From positions 496,001 to 560,000 of the forward strand of contig NZ_FYDG01000002.1 in NCBI RefSeq assembly GCF_900187365.1: a stretch of DNA of 64,000 nt, read 5' to 3'. Below are positions 17,263 to 25,488 of the stretch, one piece after another. Numbering within the stretch: the first letter of the stretch is position 1; each line of letters starts with the position of its first letter. The DNA is from Rhodoblastus acidophilus. GTDB lineage: Bacteria; Pseudomonadota; Alphaproteobacteria; Rhizobiales; Beijerinckiaceae. Made by a program: the position numbers and the translations under genes. The notes beneath the pieces were generated by a model, which ran no database searches, had not been told where the DNA came from, and saw only the letters and a program-made list of their open reading frames with translations.

Positions 17263-18329
17263 GACGATTGTCCGCCGCCGCCGCCCTGGCCGGCCTCGCC
17301 CTGCTCGCCGGCTGCGGCAAGGAACAGCCCAAGGCGGAGCCGCCGCGCCCCGCCCTGACCGTGATCGCGGCGCCCGCCCCCGCCTTCGACACGGCCTTTT
17401 CCGGCACGATCCAGCCGCAGACCCAGAGCGCGCTCAGTTTCCGCGTGCTTGGCCGCATCATCTCGCGGCCGATCAAGGCCGGCGACCGCGTCGAAGCCGG
17501 CCAGATCGTCGCCGCCATCGACCCCACCTCCTATGAGGCCGCCGCCCGCGCCGCCGCCGCGACGCTCGCCAGCGCGCGCGCCCAGTTCGAAAACGCCGCC
17601 TCCACCGAAGCGCGGCAAAGCGCGCTGCTCGCCAAGAAAACCGCCTCGCAGGCGGCTTTCGACAGCGCCGAACAGGCCCGCGCCTCGGCGCAGGCCTCCA
17701 TGCAGCAGGCCGAAGCCTCGCTGGTCAAGGCCAGGGAGCAATTGTCCTACACTGTGCTCAGAGCCGAATATTCCGGCATCGTCACGACGACCTCCGCCGA
17801 AATCGGCCAGACGGTGTCGCCGGGACAGGCGGTGGCGAACGTGGCCGAACCGACGCGGCGCGACGCGGTGATCGACGCGCCCGAAGCGGCGATCGACTCG
17901 TTTTTTCTGGGCGAGAAATTCACCGTCGCGCTGCAGATCAATCCGGAGATCGTCGCCTCCGGCTCGTTGCGCGAGATCTCGCCGGAATCCGACGCCGCCA
18001 CCCGGTCGCGCCGCCTGAAGATCGCGCTGGAAAATCCCAACCGGGAGTTTCGCCTCGGCTCGACCATTTCCGCCCGTGTCGCCTCGGGCGAGGATCCGCT
18101 GATCCGGCTGCCGGTCTCCGCCGTGCTGCACGAGGGCGACAAGACCAGCGTCTTCATCGTCGATCCGCAGACCATGAAAGTGGCGCTGCGCGCCATCGAC
18201 GTCGCGCCCGACCGCGACGGCCGCTTTCTGGTGCGCGGCGGATTGCGCGGGGACGAAAGGGTGGTCGTCGCCGGGGTTCACCGGCTGAAAGACGGCCAGC
18301 AAGTCAGACTCTTCGGGAGCGCGCCGTGA
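17259..18329 (+). CDS. RND efflux membrane-fusion (adaptor) protein, second of two
   Basis: This 356-residue second AcrA-type adaptor also has a lipobox (ALLAGCGKE, Cys at about 18), a lipoyl domain (LSFRVLGRIISRPIKAGDRVEAGQIVAAIDP) and a hairpin rich in Ala/Gln. It is related to the upstream adaptor but clearly diverged. Its start overlaps the previous stop (ATGA), and its stop overlaps the GTG of the pump gene (GTGA). Two adaptors for one pump recall TriA/TriB of the Pseudomonas TriABC system, where both are required. Confidence 0.9.
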   Translation: MRRLSAAAALAGLALLAGCGKEQPKAEPPRPALTVIAAPAPAFDTAFSGTIQPQTQSALSFRVLGRIISRPIKAGDRVEAGQIVAAIDPTSYEAAARAAAATLASARAQFENAASTEARQSALLAKKTASQAAFDSAEQARASAQASMQQAEASLVKAREQLSYTVLRAEYSGIVTTTSAEIGQTVSPGQAVANVAEPTRRDAVIDAPEAAIDSFFLGEKFTVALQINPEIVASGSLREISPESDAATRSRRLKIALENPNREFRLGSTISARVASGEDPLIRLPVSAVLHEGDKTSVFIVDPQTMKVALRAIDVAPDRDGRFLVRGGLRGDERVVVAGVHRLKDGQQVRLFGSAP

Positions 18330-21300
18330 ACGGTTTCAATCTGTCCGACTGGGCGCTCAACCGGCGCTCGCTGATCTGGTACTTCATGATCGTCTTCCTG
18401 GTCGCGGGCGTGTTCGCCTATCTCGGCCTGGGGCGCGAGGAAGATCCCAATTTCACCATCAAGACCATGGTGATCCAGGCCAACTGGCCCGGCGCCACGG
18501 CCGATGACGTGACCCATCAGGTCACCGAGCGCATCGAGCGCAAGATGGAAGAGCTGGAATCGCTCGACTTCACCCGCTCGATCACCACCGCCGGCAACAC
18601 CATCGTCTTCGTCAACCTGCTGGACACAACCAAGGCGAAGGATGTCGAGCCGACCTGGGTGCGCGTGCGCAACATGGTGGCCGACATCAAGAAGGATTTC
18701 CCCTCCGGCGTGCAGGGGCCGTTCTTCAACGACCGGTTCGGCGACGTCTACGGCAATATCTTCGCCTTCACCGCCGACGGGCTGACCCATCGCCAATTGC
18801 GCGATCAGGTCGAGGACGCCCGGATGAAAATCCTGACGACGCCCAATGTCGGCCGCGTCGATCTGATCGGCGCGCAGGACGAGGTGGTCTATCTCGAATT
18901 CTCCACCCGCCAGATCGCCGCCCTCGGCGTCGACATGCAGCAGATCATGAACACGCTCGCGGCGCAGAACGCCGTGACGCCCTCCGGCGCGGTCCAGGCC
19001 GGCCCGGAACAGATCTTCGTGCGCGTCAGCGGGCAATTCACGTCGGAGGATGACCTTCGCGGCATCAACCTGCGCGTCAACGACCGCTTCTTCCGCCTGT
19101 CCGACATCGCCACCATCCGGCGCGGCTATGTCGATCCGCCGCAGAACCTGTTCCGCTACAATGGTCAGGCCGCCATCGGCTTGGCCATCGGCATGAAGGC
19201 GGGCGCCAATCTGCTCGAATTCGGCAAGGCGCTCGACGCCGAGCTGGACAAGATCAAGGCCGACCTGCCCATCGGCGCCGACGTGTTCCGCGTGTCCGAC
19301 CAGCCGGCGGTGGTCGAGGAGGCCGTGTCGGGTTTCACCCGCGGCCTGTTTGAAGCCGTCGTCATCGTGCTGGGCATTTCCTTCATCAGCCTGGGCTGGC
19401 GCGCGGGGCTGGTGGTGGCCATCGCCATTCCGCTGGTGCTGGCGATCACGTTCCTGTTCATGCGCGAGACCCACATTTCCCTCCAGCGCATTTCGCTGGG
19501 CGCGCTGATCATCGCCCTGGGCCTGCTGGTCGACGACGCCATGATCGCGGTGGAGATGATGGTGGCGCGGCTGGAGGTCGGCGACAACCTGCGCAAGGCC
19601 GCCACCTATGTCTACACCAGCACCGCCTTCCCCATGCTCACGGGCACGCTGGTCACGGCGGCGGGCTTCATTCCGGTCGGCCTGAACGACAGCGCGGCGG
19701 GCGAATTCACCTTCACCCTGTTCGTCGTCATCGCCGTGGCGCTGATCGTGTCGTGGCTGGTGGCGGTGCTGTTCACGCCGCTGCTCGGCGTCACGCTGCT
19801 GCCCAAGACGATGAAGGGCCATCACGAAACCGGCAAGGGGCGGTTCGTCCGCGCGTTCGACAGCACGCTGGACTTCTGCATGCGCCGGCGCTGGCTGACC
19901 ATCGGCGTGACGCTCGGCGCCTTCGCCCTGGCCGTGATCGGCATGGGCTTCGTGCAGCAGCAATTCTTCCCCTCCTCCGACCGGCCCGAACTGATCGTGG
20001 ACTGGAACCTGCCGCAGAACAGCTCGATCGCCGAAACCGACGCGCAGATGAAGCGCTTCGAGAAGGAGATGCTCGACGGCGAGCCGGACATCACGCTCTA
20101 TTCGAGCTATGTCGGCGAAGGCGCCAAACGCTTCGTGCTGTCGTTCGACGTGCAGCCCGCCAACGCCGCCTTCGGCCAGACCGTGATCCTGACGAAAAAC
20201 ATCGAGGCGCGCGACCGCCTGATCGGCAAATATCGCGACTGGCTGCGGCAGACGTATCCCGGCACCGACGCATTCATCCATCTGCTCGACATCGGCCCGC
20301 CGGTCGGCCGCCCCGTGCAATATCGCGTCAGCGGCCCGGACATTCAGCTCGTGCGCGAAAAATCGCGCGAACTCGCCAATGTCGTCGCGAAGAATCCCAA
20401 TCTCGGCTACGTCACCTTCGATTGGGGCGAACCGGCGCGCGTGGTCAAGATCAACGTGCTGCAGGACAAGGCGCGCGCGCTCGGCGTGTCGTCGCAGGAC
20501 ATCGCCTCCGCGCTCAACAGCGTGGTCAACGGCTCGGCGGTGACGCAGATCCGCGACGACATCTATCTGGTCGACGTGATCGCCCGCGCCCGCGGCGGCG
20601 AACGCGCCTCGGTGGATACGCTGCAGAACCTGCAATTGCCGGGCGCCAACGGACAGGCCGTGCCGCTCGCGGCGGTGGCCGGCGTCGATTTCGCGCTGGA
20701 GCAGCCGACCATCTGGCGGCGCGCGCGCCTGCCCACGGTCACGCTGAAAATCGCCGTCAACGGCGACATCCAGCCGGCGACGGTGGTGCAGCAACTCACG
20801 GCGGACGTGCAGAAGTTCACCGAAACGCTGCCGGCCGGCTACAAGGTCGAGATCGGCGGCGCGGTGGAGGAAAGCGGCAAGGCGCAGGGACCGATCAACG
20901 CGGTCTTTCCCGTCATGCTGTTCGCCATGGCGACCATCCTGATGATCCAGTTGCAGAGCTTCAACCGGCTGTTCCTGGTGTTCGCGGTGGCGCCGCTGGC
21001 GGTGATCGGCGTCTCCGCCGCCCTGCTGCTCAGCCACAAGCCGATGGGTTTTGTCGCCACGCTCGGCATTCTCGCGCTGATCGGCATTCTCATCCGCAAT
21101 TCGGTGATCCTGATCATCCAGATCGAGACCCTGCTGAAACAGGGGGCCGCGGCCTGGGACGCGGTGCGCGAGGCCACCCAGCACCGGATGCGGCCGATCA
21201 TGCTCACGGCGGCGGCCGCCACCCTGGCGCTGATCCCGATCTCGCGCGAAATCTTCTGGGGGCCGATGGCTTACGCCATGATGGGCGGCATCATCGTCGG

Positions 21301-21436
21301 CACGGTGCTGACGCTGCTGTTCCTGCCGGCGCTCTATCTCGCCTGGTTCCGCATTCCCGCGCCCAAGGCCGGGACGGGCGCGCCCGCCGCGGCGGCGACG
21401 CATGAAAAAGCCCGGCTCGACCCGGTGGAGGCCTGA
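18326..21436 (+). CDS. RND-family (HAE1-like) efflux transporter
   Basis: This 1036-residue inner-membrane proton-driven pump has the usual 12-span layout: span 1 near residues 15-32, periplasmic loop, spans 2-6 (about 335-480), second large loop and spans 8-12 (about 860-1020). Span 4 keeps the proton-relay aspartates in LGLLVDDAMIAVEMM. It starts at GTG overlapping the adaptor stop. Sequence type is nearer to multidrug/amphiphile pumps than to CzcA/CusA metal pumps. No outer-membrane channel gene is adjacent, so a TolC-like protein encoded elsewhere is probably used. Confidence 0.92.
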   Translation: MNGFNLSDWALNRRSLIWYFMIVFLVAGVFAYLGLGREEDPNFTIKTMVIQANWPGATADDVTHQVTERIERKMEELESLDFTRSITTAGNTIVFVNLLDTTKAKDVEPTWVRVRNMVADIKKDFPSGVQGPFFNDRFGDVYGNIFAFTADGLTHRQLRDQVEDARMKILTTPNVGRVDLIGAQDEVVYLEFSTRQIAALGVDMQQIMNTLAAQNAVTPSGAVQAGPEQIFVRVSGQFTSEDDLRGINLRVNDRFFRLSDIATIRRGYVDPPQNLFRYNGQAAIGLAIGMKAGANLLEFGKALDAELDKIKADLPIGADVFRVSDQPAVVEEAVSGFTRGLFEAVVIVLGISFISLGWRAGLVVAIAIPLVLAITFLFMRETHISLQRISLGALIIALGLLVDDAMIAVEMMVARLEVGDNLRKAATYVYTSTAFPMLTGTLVTAAGFIPVGLNDSAAGEFTFTLFVVIAVALIVSWLVAVLFTPLLGVTLLPKTMKGHHETGKGRFVRAFDSTLDFCMRRRWLTIGVTLGAFALAVIGMGFVQQQFFPSSDRPELIVDWNLPQNSSIAETDAQMKRFEKEMLDGEPDITLYSSYVGEGAKRFVLSFDVQPANAAFGQTVILTKNIEARDRLIGKYRDWLRQTYPGTDAFIHLLDIGPPVGRPVQYRVSGPDIQLVREKSRELANVVAKNPNLGYVTFDWGEPARVVKINVLQDKARALGVSSQDIASALNSVVNGSAVTQIRDDIYLVDVIARARGGERASVDTLQNLQLPGANGQAVPLAAVAGVDFALEQPTIWRRARLPTVTLKIAVNGDIQPATVVQQLTADVQKFTETLPAGYKVEIGGAVEESGKAQGPINAVFPVMLFAMATILMIQLQSFNRLFLVFAVAPLAVIGVSAALLLSHKPMGFVATLGILALIGILIRNSVILIIQIETLLKQGAAAWDAVREATQHRMRPIMLTAAAATLALIPISREIFWGPMAYAMMGGIIVGTVLTLLFLPALYLAWFRIPAPKAGTGAPAAAATHEKARLDPVEA

Positions 21437-21474
21437 CTCTGGACATGCGCGGCGATCCGCGCCATCTAGCAGGG

Positions 21475-21603
21475 ATGGCGCGGATTCCTCTTCTGATCTG
21501 GGGCGCGGGCCTGACGGCCGTCGTTTTCGCCGCCGCTCTCTGGGCGGCCTATGGGCCGCTCGTCTTCGTCAACGCGCTCAACGCCGCCTGGACCTGTTTC
21601 TGA
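21475..21603 (+). CDS. Small (42-residue) membrane peptide upstream of SCO1
   Basis: This short reading frame encodes a mostly hydrophobic peptide (starting MARIPLLIWGAGLTAVVFAA and ending NAAWTCF), enough for one membrane span. Its TGA overlaps the ATG of the SCO1 gene (TGATG), which suggests coupled translation. The ribosome site (AGCAGGG) is unusually close to the ATG. It could be an assembly helper for a cytochrome oxidase or simply a leader; no family was recognised. Confidence 0.45.
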   Translation: MARIPLLIWGAGLTAVVFAAALWAAYGPLVFVNALNAAWTCF

Positions 21604-22226
21604 TGGCCGAACCCAAGCCCCCCAAGCCCCAGACGCCAAAGCCCGCCAACACACGCGCCCTCTGGATCATGCTGGCCGGCGTCTCCGCGCTGATGGGCCT
21701 GTCGGCGGTGGGGGTGACGATGATGGGCCGGCCGCCCGGCGCGACCGCCGCCACCGCCATCGGCGGCCCGTTCCGGCTGCACACCGGCGGCGGCAAGGTC
21801 GTCACCGAGGCCGACCTGCGCGGCGCGCCCTTTCTCGTCTTCTTCGGCTACACCCATTGCCCCGACGTCTGCCCGCTGACCCTGGCGAAAATGGCGCAGG
21901 TTCTCAAGCAGCTCGGGCCGGACGCGCGCATCAAGGCGCTGTTCGTCACCGTCGATCCCGACCGCGACACGCCCGACCAGATGGCCGACTACGCCGGCAG
22001 TTTCGATCCGCGCATCATCGGCCTGTCGGGCGACCGCGCCGAAGTGAACGCCATGCTCGCGGCCTACAGGGTTTATGCGCGCAAAGTGCCGACCGCCGCG
22101 GGCGATTACACGATGGATCACAGCGCGGTCACCTATCTGATGGACCGCGACGGCAAATTTTTGCGCAGCGTCAATCTCGACCGCCCGCCCGAGGACGCCG
22201 CGCGCGATTTGCAGGCGGCGTTGTAG
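21603..22226 (+). CDS. SCO1/SenC-family copper protein
   Basis: This 207-residue protein has an N-terminal membrane anchor (LWIMLAGVSALMGLSAVGVTMM, about 18-40) and a thioredoxin-like SCO domain outside the cytoplasmic membrane. The copper-binding CPDVC motif is present in FFGYTHCPDVCPLT, and the matching His in YTMDHSAVTYLMD. SCO proteins deliver copper or maintain thiols for the CuA site of cytochrome c oxidase. The start is placed at ATG 21603, which overlaps the small peptide upstream; a longer in-frame reading runs into the pump gene and is rejected. Confidence 0.9.
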   Translation: MAEPKPPKPQTPKPANTRALWIMLAGVSALMGLSAVGVTMMGRPPGATAATAIGGPFRLHTGGGKVVTEADLRGAPFLVFFGYTHCPDVCPLTLAKMAQVLKQLGPDARIKALFVTVDPDRDTPDQMADYAGSFDPRIIGLSGDRAEVNAMLAAYRVYARKVPTAAGDYTMDHSAVTYLMDRDGKFLRSVNLDRPPEDAARDLQAAL

Positions 22227-22231
22227 CCGGC

Positions 22232-22885
22232 CTATTCGGCCGCGGCGCCCTCGCCGCGCAACGGCCCGGGATAAGCCTTGACCGCCCGCGCGATCAGTTT
22301 GTGTTCCTGCGTTTGGATCAGCCACCATCCCACGGCGATCCCGATTGCGACGCAAGCCAGCGTGATCTTGCCGAGCGGGCCGGACACGCGCTCGAAGGCG
22401 TCTCCGAACGCATAGCCGCCCAGCCCGAAGATCAGCGCCCAGATCGCGCCGCCGCTGGCGTTGTAAACCAGAAACTGCCCCCAGCCATAGCGGTTCACGC
22501 CGGCCAGGAACGCCGCGAAAATGCGCAGCAGGGCGATGAACCGGCCGAAAAACACGATCTTCGCGCCGTGATGGGCGAACAGATATTGGCCGAGCTTGAT
22601 GCGGTCGTCGGTGAGGCCGAGCCGGTGGCCGTGGTTCAGCAGCAGCGGCAGGCCGAAGCGCCGGCCGGCCAGAAAGCCGAGATTGTCGCCGAAAATCGCG
22701 CCGGCCGCCGCCAGCAGGATGACGATCTTGATGTCGATCAGGCCGGTGGCCCCGGCGAACATGGCGGCGAGCACCAGCGCGGTCTCGCCCGGCAGGGGAA
22801 TGCCGGAGCTTTCCAGGGCGACGATGCAGAAAACGGCCAGATAGGCGTGCTGCGCGATCAGCGGCTTGATGGTTTCAATCAACAC
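22232..22885 (-). CDS. DedA-family membrane protein, copy 1
   Basis: This 217-residue DedA (SNARE-associated/VTT domain) protein has several hydrophobic helices. The conserved features are ESSGIPLPGE near residues 25-34, GDNLGFLAGRRFG, FFGRFIALLRIFAAFLAGVNR and NASGGAIWA. DedA proteins act in membrane lipid turnover (undecaprenyl-phosphate or phospholipid flipping) and envelope homeostasis. It starts at GTG 22885. It lies 80 bp downstream of a clear paralogue on the same strand, so the pair probably arose by tandem duplication. Confidence 0.88.
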   Translation of the reverse strand: MLIETIKPLIAQHAYLAVFCIVALESSGIPLPGETALVLAAMFAGATGLIDIKIVILLAAAGAIFGDNLGFLAGRRFGLPLLLNHGHRLGLTDDRIKLGQYLFAHHGAKIVFFGRFIALLRIFAAFLAGVNRYGWGQFLVYNASGGAIWALIFGLGGYAFGDAFERVSGPLGKITLACVAIGIAVGWWLIQTQEHKLIARAVKAYPGPLRGEGAAAE

Positions 22886-22965
22886 GATGGGTCAAACTCC
22901 CTGTCGGCGGCCCGTTGTCGCGCAACGTCCGGCGGAAAGCCGGATATCGCTGGGGGGACAACGGT

Positions 22966-23619
22966 CTAACCAACAGAACCTGCCTTTGGGTTCAGGCCCA
23001 GAGGTCCGGGCAAGGCCGCCCTGGCCTCCGCGATCATCCTCGCCTCATGCGTGCGCACATAGCGGCGGAGAAACGCCAAGCCCGCCAGCGCCAGCACGAG
23101 CGCCGCCAGACCGAAGGGTCCGGCGATCCGGTGGAAATCAGCGCCGAGAAAATAGCCCCCGAAGCCGAAGATGCAAGCCCAGACGATCCCGCCCGCCGCA
23201 TTGAACAGGAAAAATCGCAACGGCGGCACTTTGTTGGCGCCGGCGAGCACGGCGGCGAAGGCGCGCAGCACCGCGACGAACCGGCCGAAAAACACGATGG
23301 TTCCGCCATAGCGCCGGAACAGATATTGCCCCAGCCTGAGCCGGTCCTCGTCGAGCCCGATCTTGCTTCCATGGGCCAGCAGCAATTTCAGCCCATATTC
23401 GCGCCCCACCCAGAACCCGATGTTGTCGCCGACAATGGCGCCGGCGGCGGCCAGGGTCACGATTTGCGCGATGGAGCCGTGGTGGCTGTGGCCCGCCAGC
23501 ACGGCGGCGGCGACCAAGCTGGTTTCGCCAGGCAGCGGAATGCCCGAACTCTCCAGCGCGACCAGGAAAAACACCGCCCAAGGGCCGAACTGGATCAACA
23601 GCTCTGAAAAATCAGGCAC
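22966..23619 (-). CDS. DedA-family membrane protein, copy 2
   Basis: This 217-residue DedA protein is collinear with copy 1 over its whole length: VALESSGIPLPGE, GDNIGFWVGREYG, FFGRFVAVLRAFAAVLAGANK and NAAGGIVWACIFGFGGY. The GTG start at 23619 has a very good ribosome site (AAGGAGAGG). It is the upstream member of the tandem pair. The C-terminal end differs (positively charged, ending NPKAGSVG), which may reflect different roles or partners. Confidence 0.88.
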   Translation of the reverse strand: MPDFSELLIQFGPWAVFFLVALESSGIPLPGETSLVAAAVLAGHSHHGSIAQIVTLAAAGAIVGDNIGFWVGREYGLKLLLAHGSKIGLDEDRLRLGQYLFRRYGGTIVFFGRFVAVLRAFAAVLAGANKVPPLRFFLFNAAGGIVWACIFGFGGYFLGADFHRIAGPFGLAALVLALAGLAFLRRYVRTHEARMIAEARAALPGPLGLNPKAGSVG

Positions 23620-23687
23620 TTGCCTCTCCTTGCGAAAAGGCCAGCGTACAGCAGTTCGCGCGGCGCTTCGAGCGAGCGATCAACAGA

Positions 23688-24077
23688 TCAGGAATGCAGC
23701 GCGTGACGCGCCTCGCCCGTGTTGAAGGGGCCGGCCTCCGCCGCCCAGGTCAGCGGCGGCGCGCGCCATTCGGGACGGCGCAGGCGCCGGGGCGCGAGGT
23801 CGAGCGCGCCATTGAGCGCGACATCGAGCACATGGCGCAGGCCGGCCAAAATCGGCATCTCGGCGCGGCGCATGCCATAGGCGAGCTGCCGGCGCAATTC
23901 GGGCGACGCCTTGCGCTCGTAATCGGCGACCAGCGTCGCGACCAGAGCGCCGCGCGTCAGCCCGGCCGGGCGCGCGGCCTTGTCAATCCGGCTCACCAGC
24001 CCGCCGCCGACGCAGAGCAGGGCCGCGGCGGCGACATGTTCGTTGGCGCAGGAGCGGAACAATTCAGTGGCGTCCAT
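23688..24077 (-). CDS. Hypothetical helical protein
   Basis: This 129-residue protein is predicted to be mostly helical: an N-terminal helix (TELFRSCANEHVAAAALLCV), a Gly-Gly-Gly turn, then DYERKASPELRRQLAYGMRRAEMPILAGLRHVLDVAL. There is no signal peptide or membrane span. The start ATG 24077 has GGAGA 7 bases upstream, which favours it over a longer reading to 24188. Neighbours (DedA upstream on the strand order, aldolase on the other side) give no clue. No family was recognised. Confidence 0.6.
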   Translation of the reverse strand: MDATELFRSCANEHVAAAALLCVGGGLVSRIDKAARPAGLTRGALVATLVADYERKASPELRRQLAYGMRRAEMPILAGLRHVLDVALNGALDLAPRRLRRPEWRAPPLTWAAEAGPFNTGEARHALHS

Positions 24078-24223
24078 GAATGTCTCCGTTCGGGGGATTG
24101 GAATGGTCCGGCTGGAGCCGGACGCAAAGCAGTCGCGAACATTTCGGATTTCGCGACAATCATAACGCGCGCTTTCCTCAGCCCCCAATCACATTCATGT
24201 GAATCGCCAGCTTTTACTTAGAC

Positions 24224-24883
24224 TTATTCTTTGGCGCCCGGCCCGTAGCCGGCGAATTTCTCGACGAGACCCGCGACATGGCCGCTGTCGAGCAGCGCCG
24301 GGCCGCCCGCGAGGCTGGCGAGATAATGCAGCTTGGCCAGCGTCTCCAGTTCGCCGGCGAGCCACAGCGCGCGTTGAAGGTCGGGGCCGATCGCGATCAT
24401 GCCGTGGCTGCCGAGCAGCACGCCCAATCGCCCCTTCAGCCCCTCCACCGCCAGATCCGACAATTCCTGCGTGCCGAACGGCGCGTAATCGGCGCAGGGA
24501 ATGCTGTCGCCGCCGAAAGCGGCGACCATGTAATGGCTGGCGGGAATCGGCCGCCGCAGCATGGACATGACCGTGGCGTAGGGCGCATGCGTATGCACCA
24601 CCGCGTTCACTTCCGGTCGCGCCCGAAAAATGTCGCGGTGAAAGCGCCATTCGCTCGACGCCTTGACGCCCGCGACGGGGTCGCGCGCCGCCGCCTCGGC
24701 GTCGAGCGACTGGCGCAGGATCATCTCCGGCGCCAGTTCGTCATAATCGACGCCGCTCGGCGTGATCAGCATGTCCGCGCCGCAGCGGACGGAAATGTTG
24801 CCGGCCGCGCCCTGGTTGACGCCCTTGGCGTTCAACGCCCGGCAGGCCTCGACCAGTTTCTTGCGCGCGAAAGCCTCGTCCAT
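24224..24883 (-). CDS. Class II aldolase/adducin-family protein
   Basis: This 219-residue zinc-dependent class II aldolase is similar to L-fuculose-1-phosphate aldolase and related sugar-phosphate lyases or epimerases. The metal triad is visible as His97 and His99 in VVHTHAPYAT and His160 in GSHGM, with the catalytic Glu78 in SSEWRFH; GAAGNISVR near residues 25-33 is the phosphate loop. The start ATG 24883 overlaps the stop of the glyoxalase gene (TGATG), so the two are co-translated. The exact sugar-phosphate substrate is unknown. Confidence 0.85.
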   Translation of the reverse strand: MDEAFARKKLVEACRALNAKGVNQGAAGNISVRCGADMLITPSGVDYDELAPEMILRQSLDAEAAARDPVAGVKASSEWRFHRDIFRARPEVNAVVHTHAPYATVMSMLRRPIPASHYMVAAFGGDSIPCADYAPFGTQELSDLAVEGLKGRLGVLLGSHGMIAIGPDLQRALWLAGELETLAKLHYLASLAGGPALLDSGHVAGLVEKFAGYGPGAKE

Positions 24884-25320
24884 CACCAGGTTCCCACGTT
24901 CTGCGCGCTGGCCCAGGGCTCCTGCGGCGCCAGCGCCTTCCCGCGCTGCAGCAATTCGATGGAAATGCCGTCGGGCGTGCGGATAAACGCCATGCGGCCG
25001 TCGCGCGGCGGACGGTTGATGACCACGCCCGCCTTTTGCAGCCGCTCGCAGCTGGCGTAAATATCCTCGACCTCATAGGCGAGATGGCCGAAATTGCGGC
25101 CGCCCGTATAGGCCTCGGGGTCCCAGTTATACGTCAGTTCGAGCAGGGGCGCGCCGGCGTCGGCGCTGCGCACGTCTTCTTCGGCGGCGAGATAGACCAG
25201 GGTGAACCGGCCCTGTTCGCTGTCGAAGCGGCGGATTTCCACCATGCCCAGCTTGCCGAGGAAGAAATCGAGCGACGCGTCGAGATCCGCGACGCGGATC
25301 ATGGTGTGAAGATAGCGCAT
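24883..25320 (-). CDS. gloA: Glyoxalase I-like (lactoylglutathione lyase) VOC protein
   Basis: This 145-residue VOC-fold protein is close to glyoxalase I. The N-terminus is RYLHTMIRVADLDASLDFF with the first metal His, the middle is LLELTYNWDPEAYTGGRNFGHLAYEVEDIY, and the metal Glu lies in DGISIELLQRG. It detoxifies methylglyoxal with glutathione. The start ATG 25320 is preceded by AAAGGAG, an excellent site, so the longer upstream reading is rejected. Coupling to a class II aldolase suggests a role around triose-phosphate and methylglyoxal chemistry. Confidence 0.88.
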   Translation of the reverse strand: MRYLHTMIRVADLDASLDFFLGKLGMVEIRRFDSEQGRFTLVYLAAEEDVRSADAGAPLLELTYNWDPEAYTGGRNFGHLAYEVEDIYASCERLQKAGVVINRPPRDGRMAFIRTPDGISIELLQRGKALAPQEPWASAQNVGTW

Positions 25321-25488
25321 GACGAACTCCTTTTGCGCGACGCGAAAAAAACGCGCCGGCCTGTCATTGAGCCTTGGCGCCGTTGTTGTAGCATCCGGCG
25401 GCGCGTTTGGCTGCACCGACGGACGAAGGCGCGCGCCTTGCCGCCGCCGCAGAGGGTCTGCTATCTGAGAGACCAATTGGGGGGACAC

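Noticed and set aside
18278-21403. Open frame of about 1,040 codons opposite the RND pump
   Set aside because: Antisense shadow of the RND gene; composition (His/Asp/Arg/Gln) is typical of such shadows and no motif is seen.
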